DNA of 64,000 bases, from contig JACGWO010000002.1 in NCBI GenBank assembly GCA_034509735.1, positions 43,107,702-43,171,701 of the forward strand, read 5' to 3'. Every line of letters starts with the position of its first letter. Within the stretch, counting starts at the first letter, position 1. Of this stretch, positions 34,682 through 46,048 are shown one piece after another. Source of the DNA: Sesamum alatum (lineage: Eukaryota; Streptophyta; Magnoliopsida; Lamiales; Pedaliaceae). The notes under the pieces were generated by a model that saw only the letters and a list, made by a program, of their open reading frames with translations, was not told the DNA's origin and searched no databases. A program made the position numbers and the translations under genes.

Positions 34682-36043
34682 ATGGCTTTCTACTACAAAC
34701 CCTTGTCTTTCATCCTTGCAACTCTTCTGCTCCTCTCTAGCATTTCCTTGATTTCTTTGAGTGAAGCAACCAAGAATGGTGGCGTAACTGTTGATTTAAT
34801 CCATCGTGATTCCCCTCTTTCGCCTTCCTACAACCCTTCCACCACGCATTTTGAGCGTCTGAGGAGTTCGTTTCGTCGCTCTATTTCACGCCAATCTTCT
34901 CTTAGATCAGCTTCTTTTAGGTCAGCCTCAAAGTCACCAGATGCGTTCGAGGCTACACTAACTCCCGTTGGTGGTGAATACCTAATTAAAATTGGCATCG
35001 GGACCCCACCAGTTGAAATATTGGCGATTGCTGATACGGGTAGCGATTTGACATGGACACAGTGCGTGCCATGCACCCAATGCTATAAGCAAAAAGCCCC
35101 ACTTTTCGACCCTACAAAGACCACGACTTATAGAAGTGTTTCATGCACATCTCAACAATGCCAATCATTGGGACCTGGGAGTTCATCTTGCGACGGATCC
35201 AATGGTTGTCTCTACCAAGTTGGTTATGGGGACAGTTCCTATAGCAACGGTGACCTAGCTGTGGAAACATTGACATTTGATTCCTCAACTACCCAAGAAA
35301 GTGTGGCATTCCCTAAGGTTGTGTTTGGTTGTGGGCACAACAACGATGGGACTTTCAATGAGACGGGATCTGGGATTGTCGGCCTAGGTGGTGGCTCCGT
35401 CTCCATTGTTAGACAATTAGAGACGACCATCGGTGGCAAATTCTCTTACTGCCTAACAACTCTTGATTCCAAAGCCTCTAGTAAGATAAGTTTTGGACCT
35501 AATGCTATAGTGACGGGCCCTAATGTCGTGTCCACCCCCTTAGTACAGAAATCGCCCAGTACGTTCTACTATCTCACATTAGAGGGTGTTAGTGTTGGGG
35601 ATGAGACTTTGGCATACAATTCCATTCCCAACTCCGATTCCAAGGCATCAGTCCAAGAAGGCAACATAATCATCGACTCTGGGACGACGTTAACATTACT
35701 TCCTAGTTCCCTTTATGATGAATTGGAGTCTGCATTGGAGAAAGCTATTAGTGGTAATCGTGTGTCTGATCCTCATGGACAGTTTGGATTATGTTACGAG
35801 CTGCCTAGCAATGGAGAATTCAATGCCCCACCTATAACAGCACATTTCACAGGGGCAGATTTGAAATTGACACAAGGGAGCACCTTCGTAGAGGTGGAGA
35901 AGGGGGTGGTATGTTTTACTTTTGTGCCTTCACAAGATCTGGCTATTTTCGGTAATTTACATCAGATGAATTATTTGATTGGATATGATCTTGAGAATCA
36001 GAAGGTGAACTTTTTGCCAACCGATTGCAGCCAGCCCAGATGA
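34682..36043 (+). CDS. CDR1-like aspartic protease (nepenthesin type), copy 1, 453 aa
   Basis: Secreted pepsin-family (A1B) protease; the family member CDR1 acts in Arabidopsis defence signalling. A signal peptide (about residues 1-29, hydrophobic LATLLLLSSISLISL, then SEA) is followed by a propeptide with VDLIHRDSPLSPSY, typical of CDR1-like enzymes. The catalytic Asp residues are in ADTGSDLTW (D118) and IDSGTTLTLL (D332). The flap Tyr lies in YGDSSYSNGDLA. The nepenthesin-type Cys-rich insert is CVPCTQCYKQKAPLFDP. A potential N-glycosylation site is NETG. Single exon, as in most of this subfamily. It looks intact, with no plant-specific saposin insert. Copy 2 lies 4.0 kb downstream in the same orientation. 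Confidence 0.95.
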   Translation: MAFYYKPLSFILATLLLLSSISLISLSEATKNGGVTVDLIHRDSPLSPSYNPSTTHFERLRSSFRRSISRQSSLRSASFRSASKSPDAFEATLTPVGGEYLIKIGIGTPPVEILAIADTGSDLTWTQCVPCTQCYKQKAPLFDPTKTTTYRSVSCTSQQCQSLGPGSSSCDGSNGCLYQVGYGDSSYSNGDLAVETLTFDSSTTQESVAFPKVVFGCGHNNDGTFNETGSGIVGLGGGSVSIVRQLETTIGGKFSYCLTTLDSKASSKISFGPNAIVTGPNVVSTPLVQKSPSTFYYLTLEGVSVGDETLAYNSIPNSDSKASVQEGNIIIDSGTTLTLLPSSLYDELESALEKAISGNRVSDPHGQFGLCYELPSNGEFNAPPITAHFTGADLKLTQGSTFVEVEKGVVCFTFVPSQDLAIFGNLHQMNYLIGYDLENQKVNFLPTDCSQPR

Positions 36044-36260
36044 AAACTTTCTCATCTTGATTAGGTTCTGTGTTCTAGTGATTATATTTTATTTTACTGT
36101 GTCTTTAATCGTTGAATTTTCTTTTGGGTCAAAATTGTGTAACATTCTAGTTATTTATGCTTCTCAATGATTGACTGGTCCATTGGCCGGATAGTCGACA
36201 ATGTATCCAAGGTTGTTTTCTGTTTGATCAATGAAAAGATTTGTGTGTCCAAATTATTTT

Positions 36261-38507
36261 TGGTCTCCAGTTTAACCTCTTTTCTTTCTTTTTTTCTTTT
36301 TCCTTTTTTTAGTTTTACTTGAATGTACAGCAGAGGCTGTGATGGTGGAATTTTGAATTTGTTTTTTATTTTGTGAACTTTTTGTATTTCTTGTGCCTTT
36401 TTTTTTTTTTTTGGTTTTATGAATTTTAATATTTGAATTACTATCTAGTTTGTGAATTTTAGATGAAATATGCTTAGGACTGATTGGGATTAATTGAATT
36501 TTAGGAATTTCTGCAATTTTATGCGGTTCTTCTTTTTAGGAATTAGTGGACAATTTTATGGAACTTTTTGATTATGTTGTTGTTGTTGTTGGCTGGATTT
36601 GATTTTTCTGTTATTGTTGGTGATTTATTGGCTCTCTTGCATTTCTTTTTACTTTTTTGAAATTAGAATATTCAGAATTGGGATTTAGATCACATTTTAG
36701 AAAACAATTTTGATTTTTTGGAATTTTTAGAAATTTCCTAACATTTTTAAACAATATTATTAATACACTTTTAATATAAAATACTGTTACTATAATATTA
36801 TCTAATATAAAATACTATAGAACAATATAATATACTACAACATAATCTAATATAACATAAACTACTACAAACATATAAATAATGGGTTAAATACATTTTG
36901 CACCCTTGAACTATGTATGTAGTCTTAATTATCCAGCTAAAAATATGAAATGTAACCAAAAAAAAAAAAGAAAAACAATATAATCTGTCATAGATAGGAC
37001 AAAAATGCCCTTCGCATGACTACTCCCTATACTTTTTATTTTACTCCCTAAAGTATGCTTTATTAAAAAAATCTCCCCCAAAATTACTTTTAGTAATTTA
37101 AAATTTTACTTGATTTTTTTTAAAAAAATAATTTTTAAAATTTATAACTTTTTATAAATTATGTAATACAAAAAATAGTTTGTATTTTATAAATATGCGT
37201 AATTATGCCAAACCTCGGGGGAGTTAGATGTAATTTACCCTACCATATAATTGTTTCCATTCATTTGCTCGATGATGTACACATTTTATCTCATTTTGTA
37301 ATTTGGACCTTAGATTCGAATTAAGTAAAATCTAAGACAATTAATCTATTAGTCCGTTTGAATTTCAAATCCAAAAAAGATTTTTTAAACGAGGGTATAA
37401 ATGTTATTTTATAATTTAAAAAATAAAAATAACACGTGGAATATACAAATCGCATGTGGGTGTAACCGGTTTTTTTTTTCATCATTTTGAAAAAGAAATA
37501 GGAGGTGATTTACTTATTCTTTTTTACAGGGGTTCTTTGCTAATTCTCATATAAGAAGGCTGTAAATTGCATTTGAAAGTTTTTTTCTTTTTGCTAATTT
37601 CACAAGTAAAAAATTATTATAAATGATAAAATATGTTAATGGACAAAATTTAAGAGTTCTTTTCGCAATCAATTTAGGACATATTTACTACTTGGATGTG
37701 ATTATGATGTGATAGATTAATGAATGATATTGTTTGGGATAAATGGTTGTAGACTAATATAATATCTTATCTACTTACTATGATACGTTGAAGGATTATA
37801 GGCTAATTAAACCAACTCTAAAAAAAATTATAATTTTTCGACACTTGAGGATATTAAGGTAAATATAATACCCAACAAAAGGGTTATATGGACCTATGCA
37901 CAAATTATAAATTGACCCAATTTTCATATGAAGGTGATATTCAAATCATGGGCTTAAATGTTATAACGGGCCATATAACCAAATCAAGGTCCCATGTTTT
38001 TTAAGTAAACATGGTTTGAGAGTGGTTGGCTATAAATCAGCCCAATCATGGATAGTAAATATGCACTTAAACTAAAATTTACTGAAACGAAAACAAGAAG
38101 CAACAAAAGGGAAAATAATATTTTTCGTTCCCGTAACTTATAAAAAGTGGCACTTCTGGTACCATGATATATTTCTGATAGATATTTTAACGAAAAATGT
38201 CATATGCTTAGTACATGACCATTAGAACTTCACATATTTGGTCTCATTGGTCACGAGATTATCAATTTTGATCTCATAAATTTTAAAAAAATAACACTTT
38301 TGTGTAAAGCCCCTAAATTAGGAATTGAAAAAAGCTATTTCCCTCAACAAAACTAGTGTCAAAGTAGACAACTTCTTTTGCATCTGAAAATGGCTCAACA
38401 ACATGCACCAGTTTGATGAATATATACTTCAATTTGTCAAGGGCTAACATTTATCTGTCAAATATTGGTCTACGATTAATCAAATAGACAACATCTATAC
38501 TAACATT
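36261..38507. other. Intergenic between the protease copies
   Basis: No gene recognised. 36.3-36.7 kb is T-rich. About 37150-37240 ends in GTAATTTACCCTA after 'gcgtaattatgccaaacctc', so it is a truncated MITE family A copy. The rest is AT-rich with no clear structure. Confidence 0.4.
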
Positions 38508-38866
38508 CTATACTAATATAAAAGAAAAAGGTCATCCACGCTTACAAACGGCAGTTAATAGCAATGTTACACCATTCTTTTGGGAATAAATGCAATTTAC
38601 CCCCTGTGATATAAAAAATAAACAAAAACACCATTGTGAAAAAATAAATATCAAATTACCCCCTGTGATTTTAAAATGAAGCAAATTACCCACCTATGTT
38701 TTTTTCGATAGGGGGTAATTTGCTTCATTTCTCAAAACACACGGAGGTAATTTGATAATTATATTTTTACAGGGGGTTTTTGCTTATTCCTTATATCACA
38801 TGGGGTAAATTGGATTTATTCCCATTCTTTTATAAAGTCAAAAATGCCCTTCAACCGATAACACAC
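38508..38866 (+). mobile_element. Helitron 5' fragment interrupted by a MITE
   Basis: Starts TCTATACTAATATAAAAGAA, like the 5' ends of H1-H3. After the MITE at 38582-38822 the Helitron sequence resumes (TATAAAGTCAAAAATGCCCT, compare the complement of H2, TGTAAAGTCAAAAATAACCA). It then runs into another element at about 38867. No 3' CTAG end found. Confidence 0.6.
38582..38822. mobile_element. MITE family B, copy B2, 241 bp, 9-bp target duplication
   Basis: Nearly perfect full-length palindrome. The left arm runs from GGGAATAAATGCAATTTACC to 'gaagcaaattaccc'; the right arm is its complement, ending GGTAAATTGGATTTATTCC. Flanked by CATTCTTTT at 38573-38581 and 38823-38831. A 9-bp duplication and long inverted repeats point to a Mutator-type MITE. 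Confidence 0.85.
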
Positions 38867-39237
38867 TACAAAAAAAAAAGAAAATTAGCTAAAAAAAATC
38901 ATGTGACAATTTTAATATATCACTAATTATATATATTTAGTGACAAAAATATTTATGTTGTCACAATAATAAATTGGTCCGAAAGTACCAAAATGGACTC
39001 GATTGTGGCAACACAAACGACATTCTTGCGCAAAATTTTGCAATGTGTAAACCATTGCATGCAGAAAGCCGTCAGAAAAACATATAACCTACATTTTGCG
39101 ATTGTTGTCCAAAATTTTTCGCCTTTGTTTTTGTTGTGGTGATATTTAAAACCGCAGTTCTATATATACAAAAAATCATCATACTAATTTAGGTCGACCC
39201 TACGATGTAGATACGAAGTCTATTTTTATAGTAATGT
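38867..39237. mobile_element. CACTA-type non-autonomous element
   Basis: Begins CACTACAAAAAAAAAAG and carries the segment GTGACAATTTTAATAT, also present in the element at 54570-54998. The right end is degenerate (CTATTTTTATAGTAATG). About 370 bp, non-coding. Confidence 0.5.
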
Positions 39238-39975
39238 GTACTTTGTTTTTAAGTTTGTTTTGAAATTGTTGATGATATATTTAATAATATTGTTGTAATG
39301 CGTACTGAACATTGTAATAGTTTATTGATTATTTTAATAATATCGTTGTATTTTTAAATAAAAAAAATTCATCCCAGCTTTTGAAATTTTGACTTCAATT
39401 TGGATCAAGAACTATCTTTATCTTAAATGAGCAAAAATTAGAACCTGACGGTTTCCAAATCTCCAATTTACAGCCTCCAATGAATAGAGGCAGATAAAAA
39501 GAATAAGTTATATTTCAAAATATCCACAGAGATTTTATTCATATCTTTGATTTTAATTACACTATATTGACATGATTAATATATAATTCATCATAATCAA
39601 GCCAGAAAATGTATACATGCATATCTATATATATATATATATTCATTGAATCATATTTTAATATAAGAATGATTTATTGTCTGTGTAATTTGTGTGTGTT
39701 GTGTGAAACCTTACGTTTTGATATTAAACGTACGCACGACTTTAAACAACTGTTTCCATTTGCTGTGAGATCTCAGATTGCCTGTACTGAATCAAATACA
39801 TGCATGCATGGTAGATTAATATTCTCATGCACTCAAATTTGAAAGGTTTCTATGCATTAATTAATAATTAATACGTAAATTAACTAATTTCCTGTCCCTA
39901 TGGAAACATGTAATTAGCCAATGAATTGAATCCAAATAGTCAATAGACCTTCCATCATTACACGTATATTTTGTC

Positions 39976-39982
39976 TATAAAT
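39976..39982 (+). promoter_or_regulatory. TATA box of aspartic protease copy 2
   Basis: TATAAAT, 80 bp before the ATG, aligned with the TATA box of copy 1 at 34595-34603. Confidence 0.65.
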
Positions 39983-40055
39983 TGCTGGACCAAGCCCTGC
40001 AATTTACCCATCACAACTTTACAGAATTCTAACAGCATATTGCTTCATTATTACA

Positions 40056-41423
40056 ATGGCTTTCTACTACAAACCCTTGTCTATAATTCTTGCAACTCTG
40101 CTCCTCTCTTGCTTTGCTAGCATTTTCCTGGTTTCTTTGAGTGAAGCAACCAAGAACGGTGGCGTAACCGTTGATTTAATCCATCGTGACTCCCCTCTTT
40201 CGCCTTCCTATGACCCTTCAATCACGCATTTTGAGCGTCTGAGGAGTATGTTTCGTCGCTCTATTTCACGCCAATCTTCTCTTAGGTTAGCTTCTTTCAA
40301 GTCAAACTCAAAGTCACCAGACTCATTCGAGGCTACCCTAACTCCTATTGGTGGGGAATACCTAATTAAAATCAGCATCGGGACTCCACCAATCGAAATA
40401 TTAGCGATTGCTGACACAGGCAGTGATTTGACATGGACGCAATGTGTGCCATGCACCCAATGCTACAAGCAAAATGCCCCACTTTTTGACCCTACAAAGA
40501 CCACAACTTATAGAAGTGTTTCATGCACATCCCAACAATGCCAAGCTTTGGGAGCCGAGAGTTCATCTTGCGACAGAACAAATGGTTGTCTGTACCAAGT
40601 TAGTTATGGGGACAGTTCCTACAGCAATGGTGACCTAGCCGTGGAAACGTTAACATTTGATTCCTCAACTACCCAAGAAAGTATGGCATTCCCTAAGATT
40701 GTGTTTGGTTGCGGGCACAACAACGATGGGACTTTCAACGAGACAGGCTCTGGGATTGTCGGCCTTGGTGGTGGCTCCGTCTCCATAGTTAGACAATTAG
40801 AAACGGCCATCGGTGGCAAATTCTCGTACTGCCTCACGACTCTTGATTCCGAAGCCTCTAGTAAGATAAGTTTTGGACCTAATGCTATTGTGACGGGGCC
40901 TAACGTCGTGTCCACCCCCTTAGTACAGAAATCGCCTGAAACGTTCTACTATCTCACATTAGAGGGTGTTCGTGTTGGGGATGAGACTTTGGCATACAAT
41001 TCCGTTCCCATCTCCAATTCCAAGGCATCAGTCGAAGAAGGCAACATAATCATTGACTCTGGAACGACGTTAACATATCTTCCTAGTACCCTTTACAATG
41101 AATTGGAGTCCACATTAGAGAAAACTATTAGTGGTAATCGTGTGTCTGATCCTCAAGGACTGTTTGGATTATGCTACGAGCTGCCTAGCAATGGAGAATT
41201 CAATGCCCCGCTTATAACAGCACATTTCACAGGAGCAGATTTGAAATTGACACAAGAGAGCACCTTCCTAGAGGTGGAGAAGGGAGTGGCATGTTTGACT
41301 TTTGTACCCTCACAAGATCTCGCCATTTTTGGTAATTTACATCAGACGAATTATCTTATCGGATATGATCTTGAGAATCAGAAGGTGGACTTCTTGCCAA
41401 CCGATTGCAGCAAGACCCAGTGA
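40056..41423 (+). CDS. CDR1-like aspartic protease (nepenthesin type), copy 2, 455 aa
   Basis: Tandem paralog of the gene at 34682, nearly identical along its length. It has the same N-terminal signal peptide type (ILATLLLSCFASIFLVSLSE), VDLIHRDSPLSPSY propeptide block, ADTGSDLTW and IDSGTTLTYL catalytic motifs, flap YGDSSYSNG, and Cys-rich insert CVPCTQCYKQNAPLFDP. It looks intact. The differences from copy 1 are scattered (for example KIGIGTPPVE against KISIGTPPIE, and GPGSSSCDGSNG against GAESSSCDRTNG), as expected for a duplication of moderate age where both copies are kept. It has two extra residues in the signal-peptide region and its own TATA box. Confidence 0.95.
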   Translation: MAFYYKPLSIILATLLLSCFASIFLVSLSEATKNGGVTVDLIHRDSPLSPSYDPSITHFERLRSMFRRSISRQSSLRLASFKSNSKSPDSFEATLTPIGGEYLIKISIGTPPIEILAIADTGSDLTWTQCVPCTQCYKQNAPLFDPTKTTTYRSVSCTSQQCQALGAESSSCDRTNGCLYQVSYGDSSYSNGDLAVETLTFDSSTTQESMAFPKIVFGCGHNNDGTFNETGSGIVGLGGGSVSIVRQLETAIGGKFSYCLTTLDSEASSKISFGPNAIVTGPNVVSTPLVQKSPETFYYLTLEGVRVGDETLAYNSVPISNSKASVEEGNIIIDSGTTLTYLPSTLYNELESTLEKTISGNRVSDPQGLFGLCYELPSNGEFNAPLITAHFTGADLKLTQESTFLEVEKGVACLTFVPSQDLAIFGNLHQTNYLIGYDLENQKVDFLPTDCSKTQ

Positions 41424-41630
41424 AGAATTTCTCATCTCGATTAGATTCATATATATGTTCTAGTGACTATGTTTTCTTAGCGTGGGATTTCATTTTAATG
41501 GTTGATTTTTTTCTTTTGGTCAAGATCATGTAATATTCTAGTTATTTATGCTTCTCAATGGGTTTGCTTAACAATGTATCCAGTTTGTTTTATGTCCAAT
41601 GAATGAAAATATTTGTTGTGTCCGAATTAG

Positions 41631-42767
41631 TGCAGCCCAAATTTATTTTCTGAATCCTGACAGGAAAATAATGATACTATAAACGTTGCTCTGCCTGTGT
41701 GACTCTACTTTGAGAACTTATGGGTGTACTCAAAACGACGACGTCAATAAATATGTAAAAAATTGAAGAGTCCTGTCCAGCCCTACCCACCAAACCCAAG
41801 GTAAGATCTAATTTTATTAAAAATGGTCTACTTTTATAAGTGAAAGAAAAATAAAGAAAAATCTTCCAACTCAAGATTAAATGTAAAGTTTCCTAAGAAA
41901 GTATTTGAAATTTATTTCAATTTGATTTTACATTTTATGTTTCACATTCATATATTCGCATAAATACAGTCAACAAAAATCACATTAAAATGGATTAAAG
42001 ATTTGATTAAAATGTCGATTTATCCATTCAATGAATTTAGCTCTAGACGCGTCCACAAAATTTCAAACCGGGTCAATTCAATAAAGCATCAGTCTAGACC
42101 ACTTTGGAGCATTACATAAAATTACAAATGAAAAATAATTTGAAATAATTACATTTACACCTGTGAATTATGTCTATTTACACAAATCACTCTTTTTTAT
42201 TACAGAATCCACCCTTAACAGCCAAAAAAACATAATGTATATGCAATTTTTAAAAAATAGGAATTGTATGCGTAAATAATGTTGGCGCTTTCTTGTGGGA
42301 GCAGATGTAATTACTTAAAAATATGGGTGATTTATGAATAACCTACAATACCGACTCAGTCTAATAGGTCTACTATATTTTTTGCCGAAGTAACACAATC
42401 TAACCTTGTCATCCCTTCCCACCATCGCTACCTACAAATAGTAACTGTCTATAAATTTTTCGTAGATATGTGATGAAATCTCGAGCCCAAATAAACATAT
42501 CATAGATCAATAATATAAATATAATTATCCCAAATAATTTTATATGCCTTGAATATTAATACATGAAACTGTCATGTGCATAGAACTTGGTAGAACGACA
42601 AGGGCAAGAATTGAAATGAGTGCAAATGCTGCGAAGGGTTCAAATTCATATTACAGATCACAAACCCCATCTACAAAATATACAGAAACTAGCACAAAAA
42701 GAGCCACAAAAAAGCATGGCTCTGATGTAATAGTAGCAAAATAACTCATTCAGCTAAAAGAATACAC
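41631..42767. other. Intergenic between protease copy 2 and the F-box gene
   Basis: No gene recognised. The part next to 42767 probably holds the 3' UTR of the minus-strand F-box gene. The two genes converge here. Confidence 0.4.
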
Positions 42768-44212
42768 TTAAATGTGTTTCTTCCCATTGCTCTTCTCTGA
42801 ACTAAGGATTGCTGCACTCGGCGATGCTCGCGGATACTGTTTAATCTCGTTCAAGATCGACTCGCCTCCGTCGGTAATGCTGTTGCCGTGAGGCGTGATC
42901 GTCATTTCCTCGAGTGCCGTTGCGGACGCTAATAGATACTTCACAAACTCCATTTCAGCCTCAATCCCAGAGAAGAGTTGCATCTTGACAGTTTTGAGCT
43001 GAGATAAAGACTCTGAGCTAGTTTGTGATCGGAGGAAGTCCGCCACTGAGTCCACCACGTCGAAGGTGAAAGCCTGGAGAAAAAAGACGCACGGTTTCGT
43101 TAGTTTTTGGTGTTCGAACGGAATTTCTTGAAAGCATTCCGGATAGGAATGATGCTTACTGTGATTTTAAGCCGCTGTAAATTGGGGCAGCTTCTGATGA
43201 AGCAAATGGCGCATGAGATCTCCTCAATCTTTTCGAAGTACATATCCGAAAGGTGAAGGTTTTTCAGCGTTGTCAGTGAGACGGGCAGTTTGTTGGGCGC
43301 GCCGTGCTCAACAAGGTCCTGCATATGCAAACGGATAGACGTTAACTCAGGGATCGATACTCAGACAGTAAGTCAAGAAATTGTTTGGACGACAGGCAAT
43401 TTTCTTACCTCCAATGCATAAGCTTGCAATTGCAGGTCCTCAAGGGCAGGCAGGGAACTCAGGGACTTGACCAAATCCAACGAGAACCGATTCCCCCGTT
43501 TAAAATCCATAGACGAGAATGTCAACTTAACATCTGATAAAACAGGGCAATTCTTGAAAGCAACAGACTTAAACACTCCATGAAACTCGAAACACTTCAA
43601 TCTGGGGCCCGTGATCTCAAGAAAATCGAAGTTGGTGCAGTGAATCAGCCGGAGTCTCTCGACCGCAGGGCACGAAGCAATGAACTTCGCAAACGTTTCA
43701 GGCACGAGGGCAACACTCTGAAGCTCGAGGTTCACGAGTTTGCTGAATCCCTTGAACCCTGGAATGGGATCGAATACGCAGTTGTAGAGCTTCAAATTTC
43801 TCAGGTTCTGGAAAGCAAACAGATGAGAATTCAACTTATGCGTCTCTCCCCTGGATACATGGAGAGTTAAATCCTGCAGAGTGTTGTTCGGCAGCATCCT
43901 AACCCATTGATCGATATCCGGGCTGCTCTTCAGATCAGGGACTTGAAGGGCAAATTTCAACAAGGGCCCTTTGTGAAGTTCCAGGATTTGGTAAATAAGC
44001 GGCTCGAGTTTGTGATCGCCGAGGAACATTTGATCAAACCAGAAATCGAACACGATGTCGGGGCAGGACAGCCATTTGTATCTCCATTCTCTGGACAAAA
44101 TGCTCATCCTCACAACGTCTCGCAGAGGCAAGCATCCAAGAATGTTCTCTATGATGGTGTTGGGGAGATTGGTTATCAAATCAGCCTCAGATCTTACAGC
44201 AGCACCCGCCAT
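42768..44212 (-). CDS. F-box/FBD/LRR-repeat protein (At1g13570-like), 422 aa
   Basis: Probable substrate-binding subunit of an SCF ubiquitin ligase; substrate unknown. Exons 44212-43409, 43318-43160 and 43073-42768 join in frame (268, 53 and 102 codons, the last with stop). The F-box lies at about residues 12-50 (LITNLPNTIIENILGCLPLR, then SILSREWRYKWL). Leucine-rich repeats follow (LRNLKLYNC, LVNLELQSV, VERLRLIHC, LEDLQLQAY, LKNLHLSDM, LQRLKITV). The C-terminal FBD region is in exon 3 (LKTVKMQLFSGIEAEMEFVK, then ALEEMTITP). Length and three-exon layout match the family as I know it. All motifs present. A TATA box near 45600 suggests a long leader with an intron. Confidence 0.93.
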
Positions 44213-45596
44213 TCTGATGAAACTGAAACATAATGCAAGAAAAACACTTCAGCTGAAACTCAAACAGACAGAAATGGCAGATTCAACCAACTACTCACTT
44301 AATCTCAACCGGTTCTCACCTTAGATGTCTTTCACACAATAAGTAAGACTAAGTCTTCATTTTTCTTGAAGAAAAGTTCGAGATTTTCACTTGTATTAAC
44401 ATGGCTTTCTCCAATATATAAAAAAGAATCTCATGCAGAGGGCATTGACCCAAAAACAAAGTGGAGGAAATTATAGAAAATGTGAAGGTTTCAACTTTAG
44501 CTTATAATAATAATTAAAGAAAAGGGAATCATTATTACTTAGTTTATTTAATGCAATAATGTTGTACCACTTCTCTACACATCGGCCGCCCCTTGTTGCA
44601 GAAAATTAAATAATGGAAAATTTCCCTTTCTTTTTTTCCTTTCTTTCTCGGTTAAGAAAATTACGACATTCGAGGAAATTAAAAATGGCGTGTTAAAGCT
44701 TGTGCCGACAGGTGCACGTAGTCCCGCAGTTAAAGTCAACTGACTGATACATTTGCCTTACTCCGCACCGGCCCCACCACACCGCCATTTCTAACAGCTC
44801 CCCACCCTTCACGGTGGTTGACGGGCGGCGAGGCCGGCCGATGTCGGCGGTGAGATTCTTTTCTCGTTCTCGTGCATCCACCTAAAGATTATATCTATTT
44901 TTGCTCCAGAATCCTTCTGTTAAACGGAGATGCGACGGTTTATATATGGGTCTGTTATATTTCTATCAACCCTCGGGCCCGGCCGCGATGCGGCGGCGGA
45001 AGTGGGAGAAACAGATGGAAGAAAACAATTTTTGTTCAAAAAAAGAAAAAAAAAAGTTGAAAATTCCCTAGACGTTAATTGCATCTGATTTAATATTGTC
45101 CACCAAAAAATAAAAAAAAACTATTAAAATTTCTACAGCTCCAGATACTGTTCTGACCAGAATTCTCAGAGGAAAAAACGAGAACCACTCAATTTCGAAT
45201 TTTCTTCTTCAACTTGGTGAACTGAAACAACTTCTCCACAGCCAAGATCTAATCTTTTCTTCCCTTTATTTGTTATTCTCTGATTTCAAGATTCAAACAT
45301 AGAAAAACCCAAACCCCCAAACAATTTATGAATAAAATCAAATCAACCCACCAAGATAAATCCATACAGCAAAACAGAAAACGCAAGAATTTCAACGAAT
45401 CGAGAAAAGCGACTTTAGCTCTTACCAGGAAAATTTCTTGAATCTTGAATTTGTTCAGCGATTTCTTGGAACAGGAAGAAGAACTGTATTTTGATCAAGG
45501 AAAGAAAACACAGAGGGAAATTGAGTGAGTTTTCGCTGCGGAAATGAAAACAAAGAAAGAAGGATTGGATGTATCCACACGGCTCTAACCATAGTG
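44213..45596 (-). other. Leader and promoter region of the F-box gene
   Basis: No other gene recognised. A GC-rich block at 44760-44870 and 44970-45010 (GGCGGCGAGGCCGGCC) stands out from the AT-rich surroundings. 45100-45570 on the minus strand looks like an untranslated first exon and leader intron, but borders are uncertain. Confidence 0.4.
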
Positions 45597-45606
45597 GATA
45601 TATAGG
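45597..45606 (-). promoter_or_regulatory. Possible TATA box of the F-box gene
   Basis: Minus-strand reading CCTATATATC. The start codon is 1.4 kb away, so the link to the F-box gene is an inference. Confidence 0.35.
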
Positions 45607-45803
45607 CAAGACCCGAAATCAGTGGGTCCCATTTTATAATAAATATGTGGGACCCATGTAGGTAAGTGCTCCTACTAGGATCTTGATAAGAACAAATCAT
45701 ATCCATTTATTTATACCTTATCTTTCCTTTCAAGTACTTATACATATATGACGTGTTGAGTAATTTTTTCTTTCTTCAATGAAAAAATAATAATAATTCA
45801 GGA

Positions 45804-45812
45804 AATTTATTT
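45804..45812. repeat. 9-bp target-site duplication, left
   Basis: AATTTATTT directly left of the MULE end. Identical to 50733-50741. Confidence 0.85.
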
Positions 45813-46048
45813 GGGCCCATTTATAATAATATTATATAAAAAATAAAAAATCACAAAAATACCGCAAAAGCGGTAACAATTGAGCTGAGCCAGCGACTGC
45901 CAGTCGCTAGCCAAGGGTCGCCGCCTTGGCTAGCACCCCTTATTTTTTTAATTTGTAAGTCATTTTTTTTAAATTTTATTTATTGTAAATCGTTAATTTA
46001 TATTTAATTTATTAATTATATCTTATTTTACTATTTGAAGCTAATTAT
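45813..46048 (+). repeat. Left terminal inverted repeat of the MULE
   Basis: Matches the complement of 50413-50732. Shared blocks are CATTTATAATAATATTATAT, ACCGCAAAAGCGGTAACAAT, the hairpin CTAGCCAAGG...CCTTGGCTAG and TTTACTATTTGAAGCTAATT. Shorter than the right arm by about 85 bp of GC-rich sequence. Confidence 0.9.

Larger units (their letters stand above)
32280..36260 (+). repeat. Segmental duplication, copy 1 (aspartic protease unit)
   Basis: Matches 39365-41630 in the same orientation. The homologous upstream segment begins near 32284 ('catactaattctaatcattt' region). It continues through 'ccaaatctccattttacaac', is interrupted at about 32525-34295, then resumes at TATTCATTGAATCAGG and runs through the gene to about 36260, past the stop codon. 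Confidence 0.75.
39365..41630 (+). repeat. Segmental duplication, copy 2 (aspartic protease unit)
   Basis: Same-orientation copy of 32280-36260 but without the 1.8-kb insertion. Homology includes upstream blocks ('ttccaaatctccaatttaca', 'attgaatcatattttaat'), the promoter, the whole gene and about 200 bp after the stop ('ttctagttatttatgcttct'). Confidence 0.75.

Noticed and set aside
43580..44233. Two plus-strand ORFs of about 100 residues
   Set aside because: Antisense to the F-box gene exon 1; shadows of that coding sequence.
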